A stretch of DNA of 64,000 bases from Rouxiella chamberiensis (GTDB taxonomy: Bacteria > Pseudomonadota > Gammaproteobacteria > Enterobacterales > Enterobacteriaceae). The notes beneath the pieces were generated by a model. The model was not told the DNA's origin, made no database searches, and was given only the letters and a program-made list of their open reading frames with translations. The stretch is taken from assembly GCF_026967475.1 (NCBI RefSeq), contig NZ_CP114058.1:1116001-1180000 (forward strand), read 5' to 3'. Shown here in pieces: positions 27,547 to 36,244 of this stretch (positions within the stretch are counted from its first letter, which is position 1; every line of letters starts with the position of its first letter). The position numbers and the translations under genes were made by a program.

Positions 27547-28740
27547 TTAGGCGACGGAGGCGATTTTGCCTTTCATCTTCCGGCTGCGCATTTTTGCGGT
27601 CCAGGCCAGTATAAATGCGGTTAACATCACCAGCGCCAGACTGGCTTTGGGCGGCAAAGGTAGCGCCATCGCCACCAGGCCAAGTCCTGCGCCACCGGCC
27701 ATCTGCACAAAACCGACCAGTGCCGAGGCAATTCCCGCTTCGCTGGAATAGGGCTCCAGCGCGTAGCTGGTGGCGGGACCAATCACAAACGCCAGACCGG
27801 CGCAGGCACTGGCGACCGGCAGCATATAAACCCAGGTCGCGAGCTGAGTCTCGGGGGTGAGCAGCGCAAGCCCCGCAAACAATCCAACGCCGCCTACCAG
27901 CATGAATATTCCGCCGATAGCCAGGCATACAGGCCGCCCCACCTTGCGAATAATGCGGTTGGCGATGTAACTCATCAACATTATCCAGAAACCGTTGGCG
28001 CCAAAAACCAGTGAAAACTGGAGCGGAGACAGTCCGCCCTGTGTCATCAGAACGGTAGGCGCGAGGGAAACGTAGGTCAGCGCCATGCCCATCGCGCCCG
28101 CATTGACCAGCGCAAAGTTCAGGAAATTACCGTCACGCAGAATGCGCAGATACTGTCGCAGCGGCAGGCTGCCGACCTGTTTGGTATGAGCCGGACGCGT
28201 TTCAGGCAAAAAGGCCAGCACCAGCAGCAGCGTCATCAGCGTATAGCCGAACAGCGCCCAGAAAGGAGCACGCCACCCAAAGTATTGCGCGATGAGACCG
28301 CCTATCAACGGAGCCAGCGCCGGAACAATGTTCAGGGTCCCGTTTAAAAACCCAAAGGCGCGTGCCGCCTCTTCACCTTCAAGCCGGTCACGCACGCTGC
28401 TGAAAATAACCACGGAGGTACAGCACACCGCGAGACTTTGCACGACGCGCGAGGTCATAAAAAGCGTGGCGTTGACGGCGGTGGCGGCCAGCGCCACGCC
28501 GACGAGATACAGCACCAGTCCGGCCAGCGCGACGGGGCGGCGTCCATAGCGGTCAACCAGCGGTCCAGCCAGCAACTGCCCCAGACCAAGCACTAAAATA
28601 AACAACGAGATAGAAGATTGAATTACGCTTTCACTGCTGTTCAGCCCCTTTGCAATTGCGGGAATGGCCGGCAGATAAAGATCGATCCCGAGCGGGCCGA
28701 GCAGCACCAGAGTCAGGAGAAGAAAGAGGAATTTTTGCAT
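27547..28740 (-). CDS. Bcr/CflA-family multidrug efflux MFS transporter
   Basis: 397 residues from MQKFLFLLLTLVLLGPLGID, twelve predicted helices. The DHA1 motif LLAGPLVDRYGRRPVALAG (between helices 2 and 3) and the start motif IDLYLPAIPAI are typical of Bcr/CflA drug-proton antiporters. Expected substrates include bicyclomycin, chloramphenicol-type drugs or cysteine; none can be assigned. Convergent with dadX; upstream nadE reads in the same direction but has a 140-bp gap. Confidence 0.88.
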   Translation of the reverse strand: MQKFLFLLLTLVLLGPLGIDLYLPAIPAIAKGLNSSESVIQSSISLFILVLGLGQLLAGPLVDRYGRRPVALAGLVLYLVGVALAATAVNATLFMTSRVVQSLAVCCTSVVIFSSVRDRLEGEEAARAFGFLNGTLNIVPALAPLIGGLIAQYFGWRAPFWALFGYTLMTLLLVLAFLPETRPAHTKQVGSLPLRQYLRILRDGNFLNFALVNAGAMGMALTYVSLAPTVLMTQGGLSPLQFSLVFGANGFWIMLMSYIANRIIRKVGRPVCLAIGGIFMLVGGVGLFAGLALLTPETQLATWVYMLPVASACAGLAFVIGPATSYALEPYSSEAGIASALVGFVQMAGGAGLGLVAMALPLPPKASLALVMLTAFILAWTAKMRSRKMKGKIASVA

Positions 28741-28881
28741 AACGTTTCGGCGCATCCATTCTGAAAAAGGGGACAAGAGTAATGATTTCCGGCCGAAATG
28801 AAAAGCAGAGTAATGAAATAGCAGAGGGAATGGGCGGCAGGACACATAATCGGGTGTCCTGCCAGAAAAACCAGGCGGGAT

Positions 28882-29706
28882 TTATTTCCAGAAATCGTCG
28901 AAAACGGTGATGGGCGGCTGGCGCTTATGCTCCGTGCGCAGATACCAGTTTTCTATAATCGCGGCGTTTTTAGGCTCGACGGTTTTCCCTTCAAGATAAT
29001 CATCAATGATTTCGTACGTCACACCAAGGGCAACTTCGTCAGGCAGAGACGGGCGGTCTTCTTCCAGATCGGCGGTAGGCGCTTTGGTATAGAGGTGGGC
29101 CGGACAGCCAAGATGGGCGAGCAGCGCCTTGCCCTGGCGTTTATTCAAACGAAAGATGGGATTGATGTCCGTGCCGCCATCGCCGTATTTGGTGAAGAAA
29201 CCGGTAACGGCCTCGGCAGCGTGATCGGTGCCGACCACTACACCGGCTTTCATGCCGGCGATGCTGTATTGCGCTTTCATTCGTTCACGGGCTTTTTCAT
29301 TGCCTTTGATGAAATCGCTAAGCTCGATACCGGTATCACGCAGGGCAGCCTCACTGGCCAGCACGGCATTTTTGATATTGACGGTGAATACAGTGTCGGG
29401 CTTGATAAATTCAATGGCATCGAGACAGTCTGACTCATCGGCCTGAACGCCATAAGGCAGGCGTACCGCAATAAATTGATAACCGGCATCCGGCGACTCA
29501 TTGCGTAATTCGTTAATTGCCGTTTGGCAAAGTTTGCCGGTAAGGGTAGAATCCTGCCCGCCGCTTATCCCGAGAACCAGCGATTTAATGAAAGGGTGGG
29601 CGCGCAGGTAACTTTTAAGAAAATCGACACTGACTCTGACTTCCTGCTCGGCATCAATCTGTGGTTTGACATGCAAAGCCTGAATTATCTCTTGCTGAAG
29701 TGCCAT
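28882..29706 (-). CDS. nadE: NadE, ammonia-dependent NAD synthetase
   Basis: 274 residues. The ATP-pyrophosphatase P-loop [12 protein letters not shown], the [20 protein letters not shown] and the [14 protein letters not shown] motifs identify an E. coli-type NadE without glutaminase domain. It amidates deamido-NAD with ammonia, the last step of NAD synthesis. pncA, feeding the same pathway, lies at the other end of the window. Confidence 0.97.
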   Translation of the reverse strand: MALQQEIIQALHVKPQIDAEQEVRVSVDFLKSYLRAHPFIKSLVLGISGGQDSTLTGKLCQTAINELRNESPDAGYQFIAVRLPYGVQADESDCLDAIEFIKPDTVFTVNIKNAVLASEAALRDTGIELSDFIKGNEKARERMKAQYSIAGMKAGVVVGTDHAAEAVTGFFTKYGDGGTDINPIFRLNKRQGKALLAHLGCPAHLYTKAPTADLEEDRPSLPDEVALGVTYEIIDDYLEGKTVEPKNAAIIENWYLRTEHKRQPPITVFDDFWK

Positions 29707-30140
29707 GACCCTTCCTCCTTAGACTGCCCGCGAAAAGTGCGGCTAAAAAATTGGCTGAACTAGCGAATATATAGAGAGTGTAAAATTATCCTGATGTGCG
29801 GCAAAGGACAAGGGTTGATGTGGAAGAAAGGAAAAGGTCACAAGATGTAAAAAAGGGCGGGGAATTTTTCACCGCGAAAAACCTGTCGATTGTGAGAATG
29901 CAACCCGGCAAAGCGTAATAATTCTGTATGGTAATTTTTCAGGAAATATACAACCCTAGGAATGGTCTAAAAAATCCCCTCCAAAAAGGATTATCCCACC
30001 CTGGTGTTGTATATTTGTTGACTCTTAATTATGCAAACTGCCATGAGTCTGATCTGCAGGGTCTTTGAGGGTGCAGAGAGTGGCAAATAAGTTCGTCGGC
30101 ATTGTGTCGTTATTCGCCTTAAATCTATTGGGGAAACAAA
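29707..30140. other. Intergenic region nadE/ydiY with a spaced inverted repeat
   Basis: AAATATACAAC at 29944-29954 and its exact complement at 30006-30016 are 51 bp apart, about 125 bp before ydiY. They could be two operator half-sites or a large hairpin. No gene seen. Confidence 0.45.
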
Positions 30141-30905
30141 ATGTTTTTTAGGGTTGCTCGTCGTTTACCAGCTTGTGCCATCGTATGTGGTGCCGCGCTG
30201 TTCAGTGTTTCAAGTCTTGCCGATACCGATGTATTCACTGCATTGGATAACCCGGCTACGGCCAAAAAAGATTTTGATGGTAATCTGCAGGCTGGTTACA
30301 GCGCGCAAACGGGTAACACCAGCAGCAGCAACCTGAATGCCAACACCACCATGACCTGGTTCAACAACGATTTCGCCAACAGTATCTGGGGCTCGGCGTT
30401 GAATACCTCGTCTTCCGGTGTTCGCTCTTCAGAAAAATATCAGGCGGGCGCACGTACGCGTTACAACCTGTCGGATGTCAACTACCTGTTTGGACAGGCA
30501 AACTGGTTGACTGACCGTTACAACGGTTACCACGCGCGCGATACCGCAACGGTAGGTTACGGTCGTCAGGTGCTGAATGGTCCTATCCATACTCTGAACC
30601 TTGAAGCGGGTCCGGGCGTTCGTCATGACGAATTCACCCAGGGCGGTAACGAAACCAAAGCTATCGCCTATGCTTCCGGTACCTATTCCTACCAGATAAG
30701 CGACACTGCCAAATTCAGTGAAGGTGTTTCCGTATTGGCCAATGATGATACTACCATCAACTCCGAGACGGCGTTGTCAGTAGCAATCAATCAGAAATTC
30801 TCTCTGAAACTGGCTTATAACGTGACTTACAACACAAAGCCGCCTTCCAGCGCACCGGATAAGACCGATACCGTCACTTCCATTAATTTGGTTTACGGAC
30901 TTTAA
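30141..30905 (+). CDS. ydiY: YdiY-like DUF481 outer-membrane protein
   Basis: 254 residues with a signal peptide (ACAIVCGAALFSVSSLAD). The mature part is a beta-barrel of the DUF481 type: KKDFDGNLQAGYSAQTGNTSSSNLNA (start of barrel) with alternating hydrophobic strands to the terminal SINLVYGL. In E. coli YdiY is acid-inducible and of unknown role. Transcribed alone. No frameshift. Confidence 0.88.
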   Translation: MFFRVARRLPACAIVCGAALFSVSSLADTDVFTALDNPATAKKDFDGNLQAGYSAQTGNTSSSNLNANTTMTWFNNDFANSIWGSALNTSSSGVRSSEKYQAGARTRYNLSDVNYLFGQANWLTDRYNGYHARDTATVGYGRQVLNGPIHTLNLEAGPGVRHDEFTQGGNETKAIAYASGTYSYQISDTAKFSEGVSVLANDDTTINSETALSVAINQKFSLKLAYNVTYNTKPPSSAPDKTDTVTSINLVYGL

Positions 30906-31005
30906 GTTTTATTCAGAGCCGTTTTTCCGGTTCAAAAGCGTTACAAAAGGTCAGCCCTCGTGGTTGGCTTTTTTTGCCCAAAATTTCACTTTAGCCTTCC
31001 GGAAT

Positions 31006-31017
31006 ATTGCTAGCAAT
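31006..31017. repeat. TTGCTAGCAA palindrome, copy 2
   Basis: ATTGCTAGCAAT, a 12-base palindrome ~100 bp after ydiY. Confidence 0.45.
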
Positions 31018-31233
31018 TAGATTGATGCGGATTCCAGCGCGAATATCGTGGGGAGGGAAGTGAGGGAAAGACGAGAAAAAAATGCCTGCCAGAGAGACAG
31101 GCTAAACGTGGAGCCAATAATTACACACGTGCTGTTTCCAGCACACCGCTATCCTAGCATGGTGTCATTACATAGTTTGTAAACATCTTGTAATGGAAAG
31201 GCCAAAAAAAGGCGTACAACTATGGGTTTTTAT

Positions 31234-31243
31234 TTGCTAGCAA
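31234..31243. repeat. TTGCTAGCAA palindrome, copy 3
   Basis: TTGCTAGCAA, ~375 bp before the small membrane protein gene at 31609. Confidence 0.45.
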
Positions 31244-31608
31244 TCAGTGTGCTGTAGCGAAAATTTCTTCAAAAAAGCGCATTGGTGTAGATTTCGGCTT
31301 GGATTGCTAACAGACGTGAAAAGAGATACCGCGACATCTAGATTGTTAAGCAGGGTAAAGGGATAGGCGATTGAAGTACCAAGTGATTACGCGAGCTTAA
31401 GTGAAGACTGTCTTTGAGAGCTTGGAGGATTGCTGGAAAATCCTACTTTTGATATGAGATTTGTATCACTAATTTCAATTTTGCTTCATAAGGGAGGATT
31501 TTCTCTTTCCAGAGATGAGATTTTCATCACTATTTTTAATGATTCTTTGTGTCAACATTTCTTTAACAATAGAAGGGCAGTAGTTATAACAATGACAGGA
31601 GCAATATT

Positions 31609-31746
31609 ATGATGAGCGTAAAAACAGTGGCTGGGCACAAATCCACGATGTCGTTTACCGAGAAAGTCTGGTTAGGAATTTTTGTAGTGTGCTCGCTGTT
31701 TTGGGTATCGCTTGCCGCAGCAGGCGTCTATGCTGCCATTGCATGA
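31609..31746 (+). CDS. 45-residue single-helix membrane protein (YmiA-like)
   Basis: ATG at 31609 (or 31612) with AGGAG eight bases upstream. The product has a polar start (VKTVAGHKSTMSFTEK) and one hydrophobic helix (VWLGIFVVCSLFWVSLAAAG). The arrangement KAWL/KVWLxxF-x-x-SLFWV resembles the YmiA family of tiny inner-membrane proteins of unknown function, so that name is tentative. The gene is isolated, with no neighbour within 200 bp on the same strand. Confidence 0.65.
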   Translation: MMSVKTVAGHKSTMSFTEKVWLGIFVVCSLFWVSLAAAGVYAAIA

Positions 31747-31944
31747 ATTCATGCACGGCATATCTCAACGAGTACAAGCACGAATTTATGCAGTAAAGAC
31801 CTGTGGTTTAATGTAGAGATCTCACGTCGTAATGTCTCTTCTTCAACTACAGGTCTATTGACTAGAGTTCAGCTACCCTCCGCTTATTCTCCAGCCAATT
31901 TCCAACACCATGGTCCTGTCCAGAATTTCTCTCACGCCAACACA

Positions 31945-32283
31945 TTATCCGCTACAGTTTTTTCTCTTCCAGATAACGTCATCTTTGGTTTTAATCTTGT
32001 AATAAAGATATGGCAGGGCAAACGAGAGCACAAGGGCGGCTAAAAAGAGTTCCAGAACTAAAACAGGACGCGTCGTAGTGGGGTAAACATAGTAGAAAAA
32101 CACCGATGAGATAACCAGTAAAAGAAATATTATCCAGCGTCTACGTTTTCTGGAATTCTTGTCCAGATAACCTTTAATCATTTGGGCTTTGCAGTTGGAA
32201 CAACGGGTTACGTTTGCGGGCATTTCGGTATTGCAAATGGAACAGGTATTGGTGTGTGTATGGGAATCTAATGATGTAGTCAT
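31945..32283 (-). CDS. Zinc-ribbon two-helix membrane protein A
   Basis: 112 residues. An N-terminal zinc ribbon (CSICNTEMPANVTRCSNCKAQ, two CxxC knuckles at residues ~16-36) is followed by a basic segment (NSRKRRRW), two hydrophobic helices (IIFLLLVISSVFFYYVYP and LELFLAALVLSFALPYLYY) and the tail WKRK. It is a paralog of the protein at 32598: same domain order, YVYPTTTRP versus YLYPTPTNQ between helices and the same end motif (IWKRK). Function unknown; probably binds zinc at the cytosolic membrane face. Confidence 0.75.
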   Translation of the reverse strand: MTTSLDSHTHTNTCSICNTEMPANVTRCSNCKAQMIKGYLDKNSRKRRRWIIFLLLVISSVFFYYVYPTTTRPVLVLELFLAALVLSFALPYLYYKIKTKDDVIWKRKNCSG

Positions 32284-32597
32284 GCAAGTTACCGCTGTTA
32301 ATAAGTATATGCGGATGAAAACCCCAGGTAGATGCAGGGGAAACTAGTAAAGTGACGGTATTAAATTCTAACTGTTCAACAGTTTAGAACAACTCTAACC
32401 TTTATGGCAAATCCTGTCATCCAAAAAGATATAAAGAATCGAAACCAAAAAGGTGAGGTGATGAAGAAAGGATGAAACAGGGCTGAAACCCTGTGGGGAT
32501 TGCAACACGGCAGGGCTGCCGCATGCAACACGCACCCCGATGTTCGCCATTTTAACGGTGGCCAATAATGACATTTTTGGGAGAACTGACTTTATTA
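32284..32597. other. Intergenic region with two hairpins
   Basis: CAGGG-CTGAAA-CCCTG (~32478-32493) and an imperfect stem of TTGCA..CGGCAG / CTGCCG..TGCAA (~32500-32528) sit between the paralogous genes. They may be terminator or processing signals for the upstream copy. Confidence 0.4.
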
Positions 32598-32930
32598 TTA
32601 AAGGAATTGTGATTTTCGCTTCCAGATATAACTATTTCTGTTTTTTAATTTAAAAAACCATAATGGAATGAGTAGAGATAGCGTTAAAAAACCAACAAGA
32701 TTTAAATATTTAACCAATTGATTGGTCGGGGTGGGATAGAGGTAATTAAAGTAAATAACAACAATAAAGAAAAGAATCACCCTGAAAACATTGATAGTCA
32801 CCCTTTCTTTATGGCTTATATGTCCTCTTACTCTTTCTGCACCGCAGGCCGCACATCGGGTTGAACCCGTCGCCAGAATGTTTTCACAAAAGGTGCAGGT
32901 AAGTTTTCCCGAGTGTTTAATGTCATTCAT
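32598..32930 (-). CDS. Zinc-ribbon two-helix membrane protein B
   Basis: 110 residues, paralog of 31945-32283. The zinc ribbon CTFCENILATGSTRCAACG has two CxxC pairs, then a basic stretch and helices FRVILFFIVVIYFNYLYP and NLVGFLTLSLLIPLWFF, ending IWKRKSQFL. The two share the whole architecture but differ widely in sequence, so the duplication is old or they came separately. Unknown function; same strand as pqaA. Confidence 0.75.
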   Translation of the reverse strand: MNDIKHSGKLTCTFCENILATGSTRCAACGAERVRGHISHKERVTINVFRVILFFIVVIYFNYLYPTPTNQLVKYLNLVGFLTLSLLIPLWFFKLKNRNSYIWKRKSQFL

Positions 32931-33013
32931 TTTATTAAGCTCCTTTAATTAGATATTCGGATGCCGTTATTCCTTCCGTGGAATAACGGCGGCGTTTACT
33001 TGATATGATTCCG

Positions 33014-34447
33014 TCACCCAATTCCGCGGCCGGGCAGGGTAGAACATGCTCCGCCTTTGGACTGGGGTGCCGTGGTAGGATATTTATTATCCGGTAAGAT
33101 ATTTACCTGGGTTGTGGCAACAAAGCCGTCTTTAAAGGTTGCCTCGACAAACGTCGCCTCCCAACCCGGAGAACTCTCGGTAAGAGGTATGCTCAGGTTT
33201 CCGTTGTCGGGACTTGCCAATGGGGTGGCGGTATAGTTGATACCGCAGGCGAAGCGAAAATCGCGCGCTACGGGATTCACTGCCGTCCAGCGCACGACTT
33301 TCACCGGCGGTTCGGAGAACGTGATATCAAGTTGTTGCGCCTTGTCTTTACCTTCAATCTGTGAGGTGAGATAAGGCAACGGCATCTTGTTTTGCAGCCT
33401 GTTGATAAAGCTAATCAGGGATTGCTGTGTGAAAGCCAGAATTCCATTGTGGCCCGTATTGGGTGCGACACGCAGCGATTTCTCGCCGGGCAGTTTATTG
33501 TAATAAAAGCGGGTATTATCCGGCATGAAGAAGTCATCGCCGCTGGCATTGACGATATATTTCGGGATGGCGAGTCGAGACTGGTAGCTTGTCCCTAAAT
33601 ATTGAAGGGGGTCCTCGATTTTCATTAAATTGGCGAAGCCTGGTGTCATCGCAACCTCGTCGATGCCCTGCTGATAATAAGGGCCAAACGCGATAGGCCA
33701 GTTACCGCCGTAAGTGTGATACATATGCTGCATCACTTCCTGCGTATTGAGAACGTCAGCCACAATCGGCACGATGGCTTCGACGTCGGGATCGGAAATA
33801 GCAGTTAACCACGTTGCCCAGCCGCGTTTTGAAGCGCCTGTGACGATAAACTTGTTGATATTCTCTTTGGTCAGCTCTTTTTTCGCCATTCTGATGGTCT
33901 GTGAAATTGCCGCCGCCATAGGCACATGCAGAGGCAGCGTTTGGCGAGTGGCGGGGTCGTCCATTGTCAGTCGCCAGCTGCGGGCGATACTGTCATCTTC
34001 AATCAGTGCCGTTTTGTCATTGCCGTAGGTAAGATTCCGGCTCGGAATGGTTTGCAGCGAAATAACGACGGTATGGGTGGCCCTCGCTACTCTAATCAGA
34101 ATATCTTCACTGATATCGACGGCAATGACCGCACGCTGGGGAAGCGGATTATCGGGAATGGCGATGGCGACATCTTCCTGCCACTTCACGGGGGAGACGA
34201 GATCGTCGGGCGACCACATCTGCGAAATCATCTGATATCGGTTAACTTCTACATCACCATAGAGCTGGTTGCTCATAAACCAATAGCTGAGCGGTTCTGC
34301 GGCCAGCTTTTCGCGATAGCAGGAAATAACATGAGAGGGATCGACTTCGCCTCCTTTCAGACAGGCGAGTTCAGGGGAAGCTGCATGAGCATAATTAACA
34401 TTAGCCAATATAATGATTGGTAAAAATAATAGTTTAATTTTTTTCAT
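33014..34447 (-). CDS. pqaA: PqaA-like PhoPQ-activated secreted hydrolase
   Basis: 477 residues with a signal peptide (MKKIKLLFLPIIILANVNYAHA). The alpha/beta-hydrolase-type nucleophile elbow GASKRGWATWL, YIVNASGDDFFMPDNTRFYYN and PNTGHNGIL match the PhoPQ-activated pathogenicity-related family (PqaA). In Salmonella it is controlled by PhoPQ and linked to resistance to cationic peptides. I did not find a convincing PhoP box upstream. Single gene on the minus strand. Confidence 0.9.
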   Translation of the reverse strand: MKKIKLLFLPIIILANVNYAHAASPELACLKGGEVDPSHVISCYREKLAAEPLSYWFMSNQLYGDVEVNRYQMISQMWSPDDLVSPVKWQEDVAIAIPDNPLPQRAVIAVDISEDILIRVARATHTVVISLQTIPSRNLTYGNDKTALIEDDSIARSWRLTMDDPATRQTLPLHVPMAAAISQTIRMAKKELTKENINKFIVTGASKRGWATWLTAISDPDVEAIVPIVADVLNTQEVMQHMYHTYGGNWPIAFGPYYQQGIDEVAMTPGFANLMKIEDPLQYLGTSYQSRLAIPKYIVNASGDDFFMPDNTRFYYNKLPGEKSLRVAPNTGHNGILAFTQQSLISFINRLQNKMPLPYLTSQIEGKDKAQQLDITFSEPPVKVVRWTAVNPVARDFRFACGINYTATPLASPDNGNLSIPLTESSPGWEATFVEATFKDGFVATTQVNILPDNKYPTTAPQSKGGACSTLPGRGIG

Positions 34448-34920
34448 TTCTATTCTTCTATCTTTAATAAAGGTTAATATTAATTGCGTCTTTATTACCC
34501 ATAAAGTTTTTTAACCATTTAAGCCACTCCCCTGTTTTGAAAAAATTAAGGAAGTGAAAATCATGAAATGTAGAGAATAGACAGCGAAAGAATTATAAAT
34601 CGAATAATTCTTAATATTGGATAACAATTACGCACCAACATAAATAGGGTAACGTCGATCAATATGCACATTCAATAAATAAGCGCTTAACCGGCAGGCT
34701 TTTAAGATAATAAGGATGGGGCGGCCGTTACATCATCACTTGCAGCATATTATGCTGTATATTTGAATTAAATTGCGCCGTAGAGGGTCGTAATTGCGGT
34801 AGGGCAGATAATGTCAACAAGGGCGTTCTTTTTCAGAATAAGCAGATACTGGCGTGGAGATATTTCGGCAATAAAAAAGCCGGATAAGCAATTATCCGGC
34901 TTTTTATGAGTAAGAATGAT
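34448..34920. other. AT-rich intergenic region pqaA/yeaH
   Basis: About 470 bp holding the pqaA promoter region and the yeaH terminator. No gene. Confidence 0.5.
34878..34901. terminator. Rho-independent terminator downstream of yeaH
   Basis: AGCCGGATAA-GCAA-TTATCCGGCT, ten-pair stem with A6 and T5 flanks. Confidence 0.92.
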
Positions 34921-36193
34921 TCAATTTTCTACAGTTTGCTTGTGGAACAACTCTCTGAACACAGGATAAATGTCCTCCTGCTCACGAATATGCTGCATGG
35001 CAAAGTTGGAAAATTGCTGCTGCAAGACTTCATATTCGCGCCAAAGCGTCTGATGTGCTCGACGTGTTATTTCAATATAACTGTAGTAACGGACCATCGG
35101 CAGTATCTTCTGGGCCAGCAACTGATGACAAAGTGGTGAGTCATCGGCCCAGTTGTCGCCATCGGATGCCTGGGCAGCGTAGATGTTCCACTGCGCAGGG
35201 TCGTAACGTTCCTGTATGACTTCATCCATCAGTTTCAATGCGCTGGAAACGATGGTACCGCCCGTTTCCTGAGAGTAGAAGAACTCCTGTTCATCGACTT
35301 CTTTCGCCTGAGTATGATGGCGGATATAAACTACATCGACGTTTTTATACGTCCGACTCAGGAACAGATAGAGCAGAATATAAAAGCGCTTGGCCATATC
35401 CTTGGTGGCCTGATCCATCGAACCCGACACGTCCATCAAACAGAACATCACCGCCTGGCTCGAAGGCTCGGGACGACGTTCATAGTTTTTATAACGCAGG
35501 TCAAAGGTGTCGATAAACGGCACTTTGGCAATCTTTTGCCGCAGTTCGGCAATTTCTTTACGCAGCCGCTCCTCCTCAAGCAACTGGGCAGGTTCCGTGT
35601 TCTCTATTTCGCTCAGCACACCTTCAAGTTCGCGCAACTCGCGTTTCTTGCCGGCCGACATCGCCGTACGGCGAGCCAGGGAGTTTTGCAGTGAACGTAC
35701 CACGCTGATATTGGCCGGTACGCCGTTGGAGGTGTAGCCGGAACGATGCGTCTTGAATTCGGTCAGCTGCTTGTACTGATTTTTTTCAGGTTGGGCAGCG
35801 CGAGATCTTCGAATAAAAGATCAAGATACTCATCCTTGGAGATCTGGAAGGAGAATTCATCCTGACCTTCGCCGTCCTGACTGGCATCACCCTGACCGCC
35901 ACCCCCGCCACCGCCGCCCGGTGGACGTTCGATACGGTCGTTTTGCACAAAGTGATCGTTGCCAGGATGAACGCGGTGGCGCAAGCCACCGCGACCCTGA
36001 TGAAACATGGGTTCGTTGATATCTTCATTGGGGATCGATACTGACTCCCCGCTGTTAACGTCGGTAACCGAACGCTTATTGATGGCTCCGGCGATCGACT
36101 GTTTTATCTGCGACTTGTAGCGGCGTAAAAGCGCTGGCGGTTAACCGCGCTTTTGTTCTTGCCGTTAAGTCGACGGTCAATAAAGTACGTCAT
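34921..36193 (-). CDS. yeaH: YeaH/YhbH-family protein (two frameshifts)
   Basis: DUF444 protein, 424 residues when corrected. N-terminus [21 protein letters not shown], Gly-rich stretch ([13 protein letters not shown]), then a von Willebrand-like segment with the metal-site motif [18 protein letters not shown] and [12 protein letters not shown]. Breaks: A4 run 36127-36130 (one base missing after RQRF) and T7 run 35780-35786 (one missing after LPNLKK). It lies directly downstream of yeaG as in E. coli; the YeaG-YeaH-SpoVR trio is linked to starvation responses. Frameshifts are probably read errors. Confidence 0.9.
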
Positions 36194-36244
36194 ATAGCCC
36201 CCAAACAACGTTGCCAACGATCCCCGCTTTACTGAGATGACCCG

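Larger units (their letters stand above)
30906..31608. other. Intergenic region with palindromes and a hairpin
   Basis: This holds an AGCC..GGCT stem with T7 just after ydiY (~30951-30974, weak terminator), TTGCTAGCAA copies at 31007 and 31234, and a hairpin GCCTG..CAGGC near 31084-31102. A 60-codon frame at 31430 has no start signal or features. A small RNA cannot be excluded. Confidence 0.4.

Noticed and set aside
31430..31612. 60-codon frame before the small membrane protein
   Set aside because: No Shine-Dalgarno and no recognisable pattern; it ends over the start of the better-supported 31609 gene.
34448..34560. Possible PhoP box upstream of pqaA
   Set aside because: The best candidate (GGTTAAAAAACTTTATG on the minus strand) matches only one half-site of the direct repeat.
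34921..36193. YeaH as a true pseudogene
   Set aside because: Two single-base homopolymer deletions restore the complete family sequence; conserved genes elsewhere show the same signature, so sequencing error is preferred.
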